A DNA stretch of 64,000 bases from Streptomyces sp. WAC 04229 (GTDB lineage Bacteria; Actinomycetota; Actinomycetes; Streptomycetales; Streptomycetaceae). The notes below the pieces were generated by a model, which was not told where the DNA came from, searched no databases, and saw only the letters and a list, made by a program, of their open reading frames with translations. Below are positions 56,468 through 64,000 of this stretch, one piece after another (position 1 is the stretch's first letter; each line of letters begins with the position of its first letter). The stretch lies in contig NZ_QHJH01000021.1 of the NCBI RefSeq assembly GCF_003947455.1, forward strand, positions 1-64,000, read 5' to 3'. The position numbers and the translations under genes were made by a program.

Positions 56468-57262
56468 TCAACTCGCCGATGACGCGGGGGCGGTGGGAAC
56501 ACTCACGTCGAAGTGGCGCGCCTTGGGCGTCGCTTTCATCAGCGCGGTGAGCGCACGGGCTTTGTCCGGACCCTGTTCGCCGCTCCCCCACGCCACGGTC
56601 CGCTCGCCGCTCAACTCCAGTGAGATGTCGTCGTAGGAACGGACCTTGACGAGGCGTGCGTCCCGGGCGACCGCGTCCGGGAGACGGCCCGCCACCCGCA
56701 CCGCCTCCCGCACCAGGCGGTCGTCGCCGAAGCGGCGCAGACTCGGCCCGGCCGAACCGGAACGGTCGGGCTCCAATTCCAGTGCCGGCACGCCTTTGGG
56801 CGCTCGGGAAACCGTGGCGAATCGGACGCCTTCATCGTCCACTTCCACGAAGTTCTTACCCTTTTGGACAATCAGAACCGGGGTGCGCTCCGTCACTTTC
56901 AGTCCGATTCCGTGCGGCCAGGAACGCTCGACGTCGACCTCGTCAATGCGGGGCAATTTCCGGCGCAGTCGCGCCTCGACCGCCTCGGTGTCGACGGAGA
57001 CCAGCGGTTCACCGACGGGCACGTCGGCGGCCTCGCGCACCTGCGCGGGGGTGAGAACCCGCGTTCCGGAGACCGACACACCGTCCACGCGGGTCCAGTT
57101 CGAGCCGTAGAGCACCCAGACGGCGCCGCCCGCGACAAGGGCGAGAGAGACGGTCGTGATGATGATCGTACGAAGACGAGGCGGGCCGAACCGGCGCGCG
57201 CGGGGCGGGCCGGACGACTCCTGCTGGGCTTCCCCGCGCTCGGCGGTGGTCGGTCCGGCCAC
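56468..57262 (-). CDS. ftsQ: Cell division protein FtsQ/DivIB
   Basis: 264 aa bitopic protein. A cytoplasmic N-terminus is followed by a transmembrane helix (about 32-51), a POTRA domain beginning VDGVSVSGTRVLTPAQVREAADVPVGEP and the FtsQ domain (LPRIDEVDVERSWPHGIGLKVTERTPVL). It links FtsW/FtsI and FtsL/DivIC in the divisome. GTG start with GGGAG upstream. Confidence 0.95.
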   Translation of the reverse strand: MAGPTTAERGEAQQESSGPPRARRFGPPRLRTIIITTVSLALVAGGAVWVLYGSNWTRVDGVSVSGTRVLTPAQVREAADVPVGEPLVSVDTEAVEARLRRKLPRIDEVDVERSWPHGIGLKVTERTPVLIVQKGKNFVEVDDEGVRFATVSRAPKGVPALELEPDRSGSAGPSLRRFGDDRLVREAVRVAGRLPDAVARDARLVKVRSYDDISLELSGERTVAWGSGEQGPDKARALTALMKATPKARHFDVSVPTAPASSAS

Positions 57263-57323
57263 GCTCCCTGCCTTCCGTCAGTCTTGGGGCCTGTCCAGCG
57301 GATCATGCCGCAGACGCGGGGTC

Positions 57324-58418
57324 CTAGCGGTGGGCACGGGCGGCGATCGCCTCGTACACCATGCCGACGAGCAGGTCGTCGGCGTCCCGGCGGCCGAACT
57401 CGGCGGCGGCGCGGGACATCTCGTACAGCCGGTGCGGGTCGGCCAGCACCGGCAGGACGTTCTGCTGGACCCACTCGGGCGTCAGTTCCGCGTCGTCGAC
57501 CAGCAGTCCGCCGCCGGCCTTGACCACCGGCTGGGCGTTGAGCCGCTGTTCGCCGTTGCCGATGGGCAGCGGGACGTAGGCGGCCGGGAGCCCGACGGCG
57601 GAGAGTTCGGCGACGGTCATCGCGCCCGCGCGGCAGAGCATCATGTCGGCGGCGGCGTACGCGAGGTCCATCCGGTCCAGATAACTTACCGGGATGTACG
57701 GGGGCATCCCCGGCATCTGGTGGACCTGCGGCAGTTCGTTCTTGGGGCCGACCGCGTGCAGGATCTGGATGCCGGCCTGCTGGAGCCAGGGCGCGACCTG
57801 CTGGGTCACCTCGTTGAGGCGGCGGGCGCCCTGCGAGCCGCCGGTGACCAGCAGGGTCGGCAGGTTGGGGTCGAGCCCGAACGCCGCGCGGGCCCCGGGG
57901 CGGGCGGCGGCCCGGTCCAGGGTGGCGATGGAGCGGCGCAGCGGGATGCCGATGTAGCGGGCGTTGCGCAGTTTGCTGTCGGGGGTGGAGACGGCGACCT
58001 GGCTGGCATAGCGCGAGCCGATCTTGTTGGCCAGTCCGGGCCGGGCGTTGGCCTCGTGCACGACGATCGGCACGCCGAGCCGCTTGGCCGCGAGGTAGGC
58101 GGGCAGAGCGACGTAACCGCCGAAGCCGGCCACGGCGTCCGCCTTGGTGCGCTCAAGGATCTGCTCGGTCGCCTTGATCGTCCCGCGCAGCCGGCCCGGG
58201 ACGGTGATCAGCTCCGGGGTGGGCTTGCGCGGCAGCGGTACGGCCGGGATCAGCGCCAGCTCGTAACCCCGCTCGGGCACCAGGCGGGTCTCCAGTCCGC
58301 GTTCCGTGCCCAGGGCCGTGATCCCCACGGTCGGATCCTGCCTGCGCAGGGCGTCCGCGAGGGCGAGCGCGGGCTCGATGTGGCCCGCGGTTCCTCCGCC
58401 GGCGAGTACGACATGCAC
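57324..58418 (-). CDS. murG: UDP-GlcNAc lipid I transferase MurG
   Basis: 364 aa GT28 glycosyltransferase that adds GlcNAc to lipid I. The N-terminal GGGTAGHIEPALALADAL (about 7-24) contains the catalytic/nucleotide loop, and VTGGSQGARRLNE and LCRAGAMTVAEL the donor site. GTG start. It is 6 nt downstream of ftsW. Confidence 0.96.
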   Translation of the reverse strand: MHVVLAGGGTAGHIEPALALADALRRQDPTVGITALGTERGLETRLVPERGYELALIPAVPLPRKPTPELITVPGRLRGTIKATEQILERTKADAVAGFGGYVALPAYLAAKRLGVPIVVHEANARPGLANKIGSRYASQVAVSTPDSKLRNARYIGIPLRRSIATLDRAAARPGARAAFGLDPNLPTLLVTGGSQGARRLNEVTQQVAPWLQQAGIQILHAVGPKNELPQVHQMPGMPPYIPVSYLDRMDLAYAAADMMLCRAGAMTVAELSAVGLPAAYVPLPIGNGEQRLNAQPVVKAGGGLLVDDAELTPEWVQQNVLPVLADPHRLYEMSRAAAEFGRRDADDLLVGMVYEAIAARAHR

Positions 58419-58424
58419 CGAAAT

Positions 58425-59795
58425 TCACCGCTCTCCGGACGAACGTGCCGCCGAGGCACGCCGTCGCATCGTGTTCCAACTCCGGGGGCTCCGCTTGGTT
58501 CCGGGACCCCTGGCCCCCCGCTTTCTACCAAAGCGAGGTTGCCGCAACGCAAGCGCCGCCCGCGCACCGGGTTCGTCACGCGCGAAGGCGATCAGCAGTC
58601 CGATGGCGAACATGGTCGGCAACAGGGCGGAACCGCCGTAGGAGAACAGCGGGAGCGGGACACCGGCGATCGGCAGCAGCCCGAGGACCGCACCGATGTT
58701 GATCACGGCCTGGGCCGTGATCCAGGTGGTCACGCCTCCCGCGGCATACCTCACGAACGGGTCCTCCGTGCGTCCGGCCACGCGGATACCCGCATAGCCT
58801 AGAGCCGCGAAGAGGGCGAGCACCGACAGCGTCCCCGCAAGGCCCAGTTCCTCACCGGTGACGGCGAAGATGAAGTCGGTGTGGGCCTCGGGGAGTTGGC
58901 CCCATTTCTCCACACTGGCACCGAGCCCGGAGCCGAACAGCCCGCCCGATGCAAGGGCGTAGATGCCGTGCACGGCCTGCCAGCAGGAGTCTCCGGGGCC
59001 CGGGTCGGTGGCACCGAGGCAGTTGAGCCGGGCCATGCGGTTGGGGCTGGTCTTGATGAGGATGAAGCCGAGCAGCGCGGCGATGGACAGCACGCCGGCG
59101 AAGAGCCGGGTGGGCGCGCCCGCCAGCCAGAGCAGCCCGAACAGGATCGCCGTCAGGATGATCGCCGTGCCCATGTCGCCGCCGATCATGATCAGCCCGA
59201 GCAGCATGAACGCGGCCGGGGCCAGCGGCACCAGCATGTGCTTCCACTGGGTCAGCAGCCTCTTGTCCTGCTTGCGGGCCAGCAGATCCGCACCCCAGAG
59301 CACCAGGGCCAGCTTGCCGAACTCGCTGGGCTGGATCTGGAAGGAGCCGCCGAGGGCGATCCAGTTCTGGTTGCCGTTGACCGCGACTCCTATCCCCGGC
59401 ACCTGCACCAGGATCATCAGGAAGACGGCGCCGGCGAGGATCGGGTAGGCCAGCGCGCGGTGCAGCTTCACCGGCATCCGCATGGCGGCCACGAGGAGTC
59501 CGGCGCCGATCAGGGCGGCCAGGGCCTGCTTTCGGAAGAAGTACGAGCCGGGCAGCGACAGCTGGAGCGCGGTGACCTGGGAGGCCGAGTAGACCATCAC
59601 CAGACCGAGCACGGTGATCAGCGCGCTCCCGCCGCAGATCAGGTAGTACGCGGTCAGCGGCCGGTCCCAGGCGCGGCGCAGGCGCAGGTACAGGCGGAGC
59701 ACCGGGTTCTCGTGCTGCGGCCCCGGCGTCACGGGCCGCTTGACGGCCCGCTGTACGGGCGGACGTCCGGTACGGCTCTGGGGACTACCGGGCAT
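58425..59795 (-). CDS. ftsW: FtsW SEDS peptidoglycan polymerase
   Basis: 456 aa, ten-helix SEDS glycosyltransferase for septal peptidoglycan. VYSASQVTALQ, GNQNWIALGGSFQIQPSEFGKL and GVPLPLFSYGGSALLPTMFAIGLL are SEDS hallmarks; the catalytic Asp region is AHTDFIFAVTGEELG. A basic, disordered C-terminus of about 50 residues (RFGRKRGARGPGTKRSPRS) is exposed in the cytoplasm. Confidence 0.95.
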   Translation of the reverse strand: MPGSPQSRTGRPPVQRAVKRPVTPGPQHENPVLRLYLRLRRAWDRPLTAYYLICGGSALITVLGLVMVYSASQVTALQLSLPGSYFFRKQALAALIGAGLLVAAMRMPVKLHRALAYPILAGAVFLMILVQVPGIGVAVNGNQNWIALGGSFQIQPSEFGKLALVLWGADLLARKQDKRLLTQWKHMLVPLAPAAFMLLGLIMIGGDMGTAIILTAILFGLLWLAGAPTRLFAGVLSIAALLGFILIKTSPNRMARLNCLGATDPGPGDSCWQAVHGIYALASGGLFGSGLGASVEKWGQLPEAHTDFIFAVTGEELGLAGTLSVLALFAALGYAGIRVAGRTEDPFVRYAAGGVTTWITAQAVINIGAVLGLLPIAGVPLPLFSYGGSALLPTMFAIGLLIAFARDEPGARAALALRQPRFGRKRGARGPGTKRSPRSWNTMRRRASAARSSGER

Positions 59796-59871
59796 CGCTG
59801 CCTCCGCTGTACGTCGGCATGGACCGTCCCACGCGTCCTCCCGAGGTCACCCGGCGCAGGAGGCGGCCGGG

Positions 59872-61293
59872 TCAGGCGCCGAGTTCGCGAACGGCCTCCG
59901 CGAACGCGTCGCCGCGCTTGTTGTAGTTGGTGAACATGTCCATGGAGGCACAGGCCGGGGCCAGCAGGACCGTGTCGCCGGGCCGGGCGAGTCGCTGGGC
60001 TTCCTGGACGGCCTGGAGCATCGCCCCAGTGTCGGTCCGGTCGAGGTCGACCACGGGTACTTCGGGGGCGTGTCGCGCCAGGGCTTCGCGGATCAGGGCG
60101 CGGTCCGCACCGATGAGGACCGCCCCGCGCAGCCGCTTGGCCGCGCCCGTGACCAGTTCGTCGAAGGTCGCGCCCTTGGCCAGCCCGCCGGCGATCCAGA
60201 CGATCGACTCGTACGCCGCCAAGGACGCCTCGGCGGCGTGGGTGTTGGTGGCCTTGGAGTCGTCCACGTACGCGACCCCGTCGACGTCGGCGACGTGCGC
60301 GATGCGGTGGGCGTCCGGCGTGAAGGCCCGCAGCCCGTCCCGTACGGCCGCGGCGGAGACGCCGAAGGCGCGGGCGAGGCCGGCGGCGGCCAGGGCGTTG
60401 GCGATGTTGTGCGGGGCCGGCGGGTCGACGTCCGAGACCTCGGCCAGTTCCTGGGCGTTCTTCTGCCGGTCCTCGACGAAGGCGCGGTCCACCAGGATGC
60501 CGTCGACGACGCCGAGTTGGGAGGGGGCCGGGGAGCCGAGGGTGAAGCCGACGGCCCGGCAGCCCTCCTCGACGTCGGCCTCGCGGACCAGGTCCTCGGT
60601 CGCCTTTTCGGCGACGTTGTAGACGCAGGCGACGCGGTTGCCCTCGTAGATCCGGCCCTTGTCGGCGGCGTAGGCCTCCATGGAGCCGTGCCAGTCGAGG
60701 TGGTCGGGGGCGAGGTTGAGCACGACGGCCGAGTGGGCGCGCAGGGAGGGCGCCCAGTGGAGCTGGTAGCTGGACAGCTCCACGGCCAGGACGTCGTACT
60801 CCTCGTCGCCGGTGACCGCGTCCAGCAGGGAGACGCCGATGTTGCCGACGGCGGCGGTGCGCAGGCCGGCCGCCTTCAGGATCGACGCCAGCATCTGGAC
60901 GGTGGTGGTCTTGCCGTTGGTGCCGGTGACCGCGAGCCAGGGGGCGGCCTCGGGGCGGCGCAGGCGCCAGGCCAGTTCGACGTCGCCCCAGACGGGGACG
61001 CCGGCCTCGTGGGCCGCGGTGAACAGCGGCTTGTCCGGCTTCCAGCCGGGCGCGGTGACGATCAGCTCGGTGCCCTCGGGCAGGGTCGCTCCGTCGCCGA
61101 GGCGCACGGTGACGCCGAGCGCCTCCAGCTCCGCCGCCTGCGCCCGCGCGCGCTCGTCGTCGCCGTCGTTGACGACGGTGACGCGCGCGCCGAGCCCGTG
61201 CAGGACCTTGGCGGCCGGGACGCCGGAGACACCGAGGCCGGCGACGGTGACGTGCTTGCCCTGGAAGTCGAAAGGCACCGAGGAGTCGGTCAC
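59872..61293 (-). CDS. murD: UDP-MurNAc-L-Ala--D-Glu ligase MurD
   Basis: 473 aa Mur ligase. The ATP loop is GTNGKTTT at 124-131; [10 protein letters not shown] and [12 protein letters not shown] are family segments (the latter carries the D-Glu contact). The N-terminal Rossmann domain begins [15 protein letters not shown] 61293 overlaps the mraY stop as GTGA; ATG 61308, five codons earlier, is possible but less economical. Confidence 0.95.
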   Translation of the reverse strand: MTDSSVPFDFQGKHVTVAGLGVSGVPAAKVLHGLGARVTVVNDGDDERARAQAAELEALGVTVRLGDGATLPEGTELIVTAPGWKPDKPLFTAAHEAGVPVWGDVELAWRLRRPEAAPWLAVTGTNGKTTTVQMLASILKAAGLRTAAVGNIGVSLLDAVTGDEEYDVLAVELSSYQLHWAPSLRAHSAVVLNLAPDHLDWHGSMEAYAADKGRIYEGNRVACVYNVAEKATEDLVREADVEEGCRAVGFTLGSPAPSQLGVVDGILVDRAFVEDRQKNAQELAEVSDVDPPAPHNIANALAAAGLARAFGVSAAAVRDGLRAFTPDAHRIAHVADVDGVAYVDDSKATNTHAAEASLAAYESIVWIAGGLAKGATFDELVTGAAKRLRGAVLIGADRALIREALARHAPEVPVVDLDRTDTGAMLQAVQEAQRLARPGDTVLLAPACASMDMFTNYNKRGDAFAEAVRELGA

Positions 61294-62384
61294 TTGTCCG
61301 CTGCCCATCCCGCGTAGAAGAGGCCCAGTCCGACGATCACACAGATGCCCTGGATGATCCAGAAACGGACCACCACAAGGACCTCGGACCAGCCTTTGAG
61401 TTCGAAGTGGTGCTGGAGTGGCGCCATCCGGAAGACCCGCTTGCCGGTCAGCCGGAAGGAGCCGACCTGGATGACCACCGACATGGTGATCAGGACGAAC
61501 AGGCCGCCGAGGATGGCCATCAGCAGCTCGGTGCGCGAGCAGATCGCCAGACCCGCGAGCACACCGCCGAGTGCGAGCGAACCGGTGTCGCCCATGAAGA
61601 TCTTGGCCGGCGAGGTGTTCCACCACAGGAAGCCGAGGCAGGCGCCCATCAGCGCGGACGCGACCACGGCGAGGTCGAGGGGGTCTCTCACCTCGTAGCA
61701 GGCGCCCGGGTTGGTCAGGGTCAGCGCGTTGGCGCAGGACTCCTGGAACTGCCAGACGCCGATGAAGGTGTAGGCACCGAAGACCAGGACGGAGGCGCCG
61801 GTGGCCAGGCCGTCCAGGCCGTCGGTCAGGTTCACGCCGTTCGACATGGCGAGGATCATGAACAGCGCCCAGATGACGAACAGCACCGGGCCGATCGACC
61901 AGCCGAAGTCGGTGATGAACGACAGCTTGGTCGAGGCCGGGGTGTTGCCGCGGTTGTCCGCGAACTGCAGCGAGAGCACCGCGAAGCCGATGCCGACGAT
62001 CAGCTGGCCGGCCATCTTCGCCTTGGCCCGCAGGCCCAGCGACCGCCTCTTGACGATCTTGATGTAGTCGTCGAGGAAGCCGACCAGGCCCATGCCCACC
62101 ATCAGACCGAGCACCAGCAGACCCGAGAAGGTCGGTCCCGCGTCGGTGTCGGGGTCCAGGTAGCTGGTGATCACCTTGGCCAGGAAGTAGGCGGCGACCG
62201 TGGCGAGGATGAAGGCGATACCGCCCATCGTCGGCGTACCGCGCTTGCTGGCGTGCTCGCGCGGTCCGTCGTCGCGGATGTACTGGCCGTAGCCCTTGCG
62301 GGCCAGGAGCTTGATCAGCAGCGGGGTGCCGACCAGCGTCAGGAAGAGGCCGATGACGCCCGCGAACAGGATCTGCTTCATCAT
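61290..62384 (-). CDS. mraY: Phospho-MurNAc-pentapeptide translocase MraY
   Basis: 364 aa, ten-helix enzyme forming lipid I. Signatures are [11 protein letters not shown], the catalytic acidic cluster [39 protein letters not shown] and [11 protein letters not shown] with the conserved His cluster. ATG overlaps the murF stop as ATGA; a second ATG follows immediately. Confidence 0.97.
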   Translation of the reverse strand: MMKQILFAGVIGLFLTLVGTPLLIKLLARKGYGQYIRDDGPREHASKRGTPTMGGIAFILATVAAYFLAKVITSYLDPDTDAGPTFSGLLVLGLMVGMGLVGFLDDYIKIVKRRSLGLRAKAKMAGQLIVGIGFAVLSLQFADNRGNTPASTKLSFITDFGWSIGPVLFVIWALFMILAMSNGVNLTDGLDGLATGASVLVFGAYTFIGVWQFQESCANALTLTNPGACYEVRDPLDLAVVASALMGACLGFLWWNTSPAKIFMGDTGSLALGGVLAGLAICSRTELLMAILGGLFVLITMSVVIQVGSFRLTGKRVFRMAPLQHHFELKGWSEVLVVVRFWIIQGICVIVGLGLFYAGWAADK

Positions 62385-63796
62385 CGGGCGGCAACCTCAC
62401 CCTCGGCGCCGGTCTCGAGCAGCGCCGCGGCGACACTCTCCAGCCCCACCGAACGGGACGCCTTCACGAGCACGACGTCCCCCGGGCGCAACTCGCTGCG
62501 CAACAGGTCGACCGCCGCCTGTGCGTCGGACACGTGCACCGACTCCTCACCCCACGAACCCTCGTTATATGCGCCCAGTTGCAGCCATTGGGCTTCCCTG
62601 CCCCCGACCGCGACGAGCTTGCTGACGTTGAGCCGGACGGCGAGCCGCCCGACCGCGTCGTGCTCGGCGAGCGCCTCGTCCCCGAGCTCGGCCATCTTGC
62701 CGAGCACCGCCCACGTACGGCGCCCCTTGCCGATGGCCACCAGCGCGCGCAGCGCGGCTTTCATGGACTCGGGGTTCGCGTTGTAGGCGTCGTTGACGAC
62801 CGTCACGCCGTCCGGGCGCTCGGTGACCTCCATCCGCCAGCGGGAGAGGGAGTCCGCTTCGGAGAGCGCGGTGGCGATCTCGTCTGCGGACATGCCCAAC
62901 TCGTGGGCGACGGCGGCCGCGGCGAGCGCGTTCGACACGTGGTGCTCACCGTACAGGCGCATGGTCACATCGCTTGCACCGGAGGGTGTGTGAAGCCTGA
63001 ACGAAGGCTGTCCGGTGTCCGTGAGTCGCACGTTCTCGGCGCGAACGTCCGCTTCGTCGGACTCTCCGAAAAGGATCACCTTCGCCTTCGTTCGGGAGGC
63101 CATGGCCCGTACGAGGGGGTCGTCCGCGTTGAGGATCGCGGCACCGCCCTCCTCGGCCGGCGGCAGCGCCTCGACGAGTTCGCCCTTGGCCTGGGCGATC
63201 TGCTCCCGGCCGCCGAACTCGCCGATGTGCGCGGAGCCGACGTTGAGGACGAGGCCGACCTTCGGCGGGGTCAGCTCGCAGAGGTACCGGATGTGGCCGA
63301 TGCCGCGGGCGCCCATCTCCAGGACGAGGAACCTGGTCTCCTCGGTGGCGGTGAGCGCGGTGAGCGGCAGCCCGATCTCGTTGTTGAGGGAGCCGGGCGT
63401 GAAGACCGTGGGCGCCTTGCGGCGCAGCACCTGGGCGATGAGGTCCTTGGTGCTGGTCTTGCCGGCGGACCCGGTGAGGGCGACGAGCGTGGTGCCGAGG
63501 CGGCGTACGACGTGCCGGGCGAGAGCGCCGAGGGCGGCCTGGACGTCGTCCACGACGATCGCGGGCACGCCGACGGGGCGGGAGCCGAGCACGGCCGCCG
63601 CCCCCGCCTCGACGACCGCGGCGGCGAAGTCGTGGCCGTCCACCCGTTCGCCGACGAAGGCGACGAAGAGGCTGCCCGGCCCCGCTTCCCGGGAGTCCCG
63701 GACGACGGGGCCGGTGACCTGCGCGGACGCGTCCGGTATGTCGTGCATCCGCCCGCCGACGACTTCTGCGATCTCGGCGAGAGAGAGGGTGATCAC
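62381..63796 (-). CDS. murF: UDP-MurNAc-tripeptide--D-Ala-D-Ala ligase MurF
   Basis: 471 aa Mur ligase. The ATP loop GSAGKTSTK is at 109-117; [11 protein letters not shown] and [17 protein letters not shown] are MurF-specific. GTG start with GGGGA about 8 nt upstream. It is 36 nt downstream of murE. Confidence 0.96.
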   Translation of the reverse strand: MITLSLAEIAEVVGGRMHDIPDASAQVTGPVVRDSREAGPGSLFVAFVGERVDGHDFAAAVVEAGAAAVLGSRPVGVPAIVVDDVQAALGALARHVVRRLGTTLVALTGSAGKTSTKDLIAQVLRRKAPTVFTPGSLNNEIGLPLTALTATEETRFLVLEMGARGIGHIRYLCELTPPKVGLVLNVGSAHIGEFGGREQIAQAKGELVEALPPAEEGGAAILNADDPLVRAMASRTKAKVILFGESDEADVRAENVRLTDTGQPSFRLHTPSGASDVTMRLYGEHHVSNALAAAAVAHELGMSADEIATALSEADSLSRWRMEVTERPDGVTVVNDAYNANPESMKAALRALVAIGKGRRTWAVLGKMAELGDEALAEHDAVGRLAVRLNVSKLVAVGGREAQWLQLGAYNEGSWGEESVHVSDAQAAVDLLRSELRPGDVVLVKASRSVGLESVAAALLETGAEGEVAAR

Positions 63797-63832
63797 AAGT
63801 TCGTCCCCTGGATCATCTGGGTCATCGGGATC

Positions 63833-64000
63833 TCATCCCTGGGTCTTCTTGATGGCTTCGCGCAGCACCTGGCGGTCGTCGAAGGGACGGACCACCCCGG
63901 CGATGTCCTGGCCCTGCTCGTGGCCCTTGCCCGCCACCAGGACCGTGTCGCCGGGCTCGGCCCGGGCGACGGCGGCGGCGATGGCGGCGGCCCGGTCCTC
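63833..64000 (-). CDS. murE: UDP-MurNAc-dipeptide--diaminopimelate ligase MurE (C-terminal part)
   Basis: The last 55 codons only; the 5' end lies beyond the window. The visible part includes [19 protein letters not shown], the conserved MurE C-terminal loop (GKGHE), and ends IKKTQG. It adds the diamino acid to the stem peptide. Position at the head of the dcw cluster supports the call. Confidence 0.9.
   Translation of the reverse strand, partial: EDRAAAIAAAVARAEPGDTVLVAGKGHEQGQDIAGVVRPFDDRQVLREAIKKTQG

Noticed and set aside
1..64000. tRNA, rRNA, IS elements, attachment sites, CRISPR and phage genes
   Set aside because: I looked for tRNA-like CCA-ended cloverleaf segments, transposase motifs, integrase genes and repeated array spacers and saw none.

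Overview
The window is chromosomal DNA from a high-GC actinomycete, almost certainly a Streptomyces. Evidence: extreme G/C at third codon positions, many GTG (and two TTG) starts, operons stitched with 4-base ATGA/GTGA overlaps, and gene order and proteins of the Streptomyces core (trpCMBA, a his operon containing the bifunctional priA, and a dcw cluster with sepF and a long DivIVA). All features are on one replicon arm with no phage, IS element, CRISPR array, tRNA or rRNA that I can see.

Layout. 1-6004 (+): a tight operon of a truncated upstream gene, three ADP-ribosylglycohydrolase-family proteins, a CaiB/BaiF CoA-transferase and a CitE-like lyase, closed by a strong hairpin. 6066-14936 (-): lgt, a membrane-anchored DsbA-like protein, trpA-trpB-trpM-trpC, three small membrane proteins, trpE and hisI. 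15018-16923: a TIGR03085 protein (+) and an MFS exporter (-). 16928-23322 (-): a Doc-like toxin/RHH antitoxin pair, then the his operon in the order hisD-hisC-hisB-small membrane protein-hisH-priA-ridA-hisF. 23524-27706 (+): a large membrane protein, an unknown protein, a Lon-N-domain protein and YbaK. 27858-31803 (-): a DUF2567-like membrane protein, an ABC-2 exporter and an NYN-domain protein. 32028-35815: a 55-aa basic protein (+) converging on dnaE (-). 36018-40823 (+): a DUF2252 protein, a membrane protein, a second DsbA-like protein and Tat-exported PhoD. 40808-47215: hydrolase (-), MscS channel (+), CPA1 antiporter (-), then GNAT, RluD-like synthase, lspA and a TraR/DksA zinc-finger protein with a histone-H1-like tail (all -). 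47560-50958 (+): T-box-controlled ileS. 51128-64000 (-): divIVA-yggT-sepF-yggS-pgeF-ftsZ-ftsQ-murG-ftsW-murD-mraY-murF-murE (cut), read in the direction murE to divIVA.

How the genes work together. Two amino-acid pathways (Trp and His) are interlocked: hisI sits directly upstream of trpE, and PriA serves both pathways by isomerising both ProFAR and PRA. The dcw cluster supplies peptidoglycan precursors (MurE/F/D, MraY, MurG), the septal SEDS polymerase FtsW, and the Z-ring (FtsZ, SepF, FtsQ) next to the polar-growth protein DivIVA. Lgt and LspA, in separate places, carry out the first two steps of lipoprotein maturation.

The points most worth following up are: the IleRS whose HIGH motif reads GAHH, behind a translational T-box; the atypical Doc-like toxin module beside the his operon; the triple ADP-ribosylglycohydrolase/CoA-transferase/lyase operon, whose first member has lost catalytic aspartates; the unannotated-size small proteins (TrpM, the hisB-hisH membrane peptide, the 55-aa basic protein); and the 15-bp tandem duplication that doubles the priA start codon.
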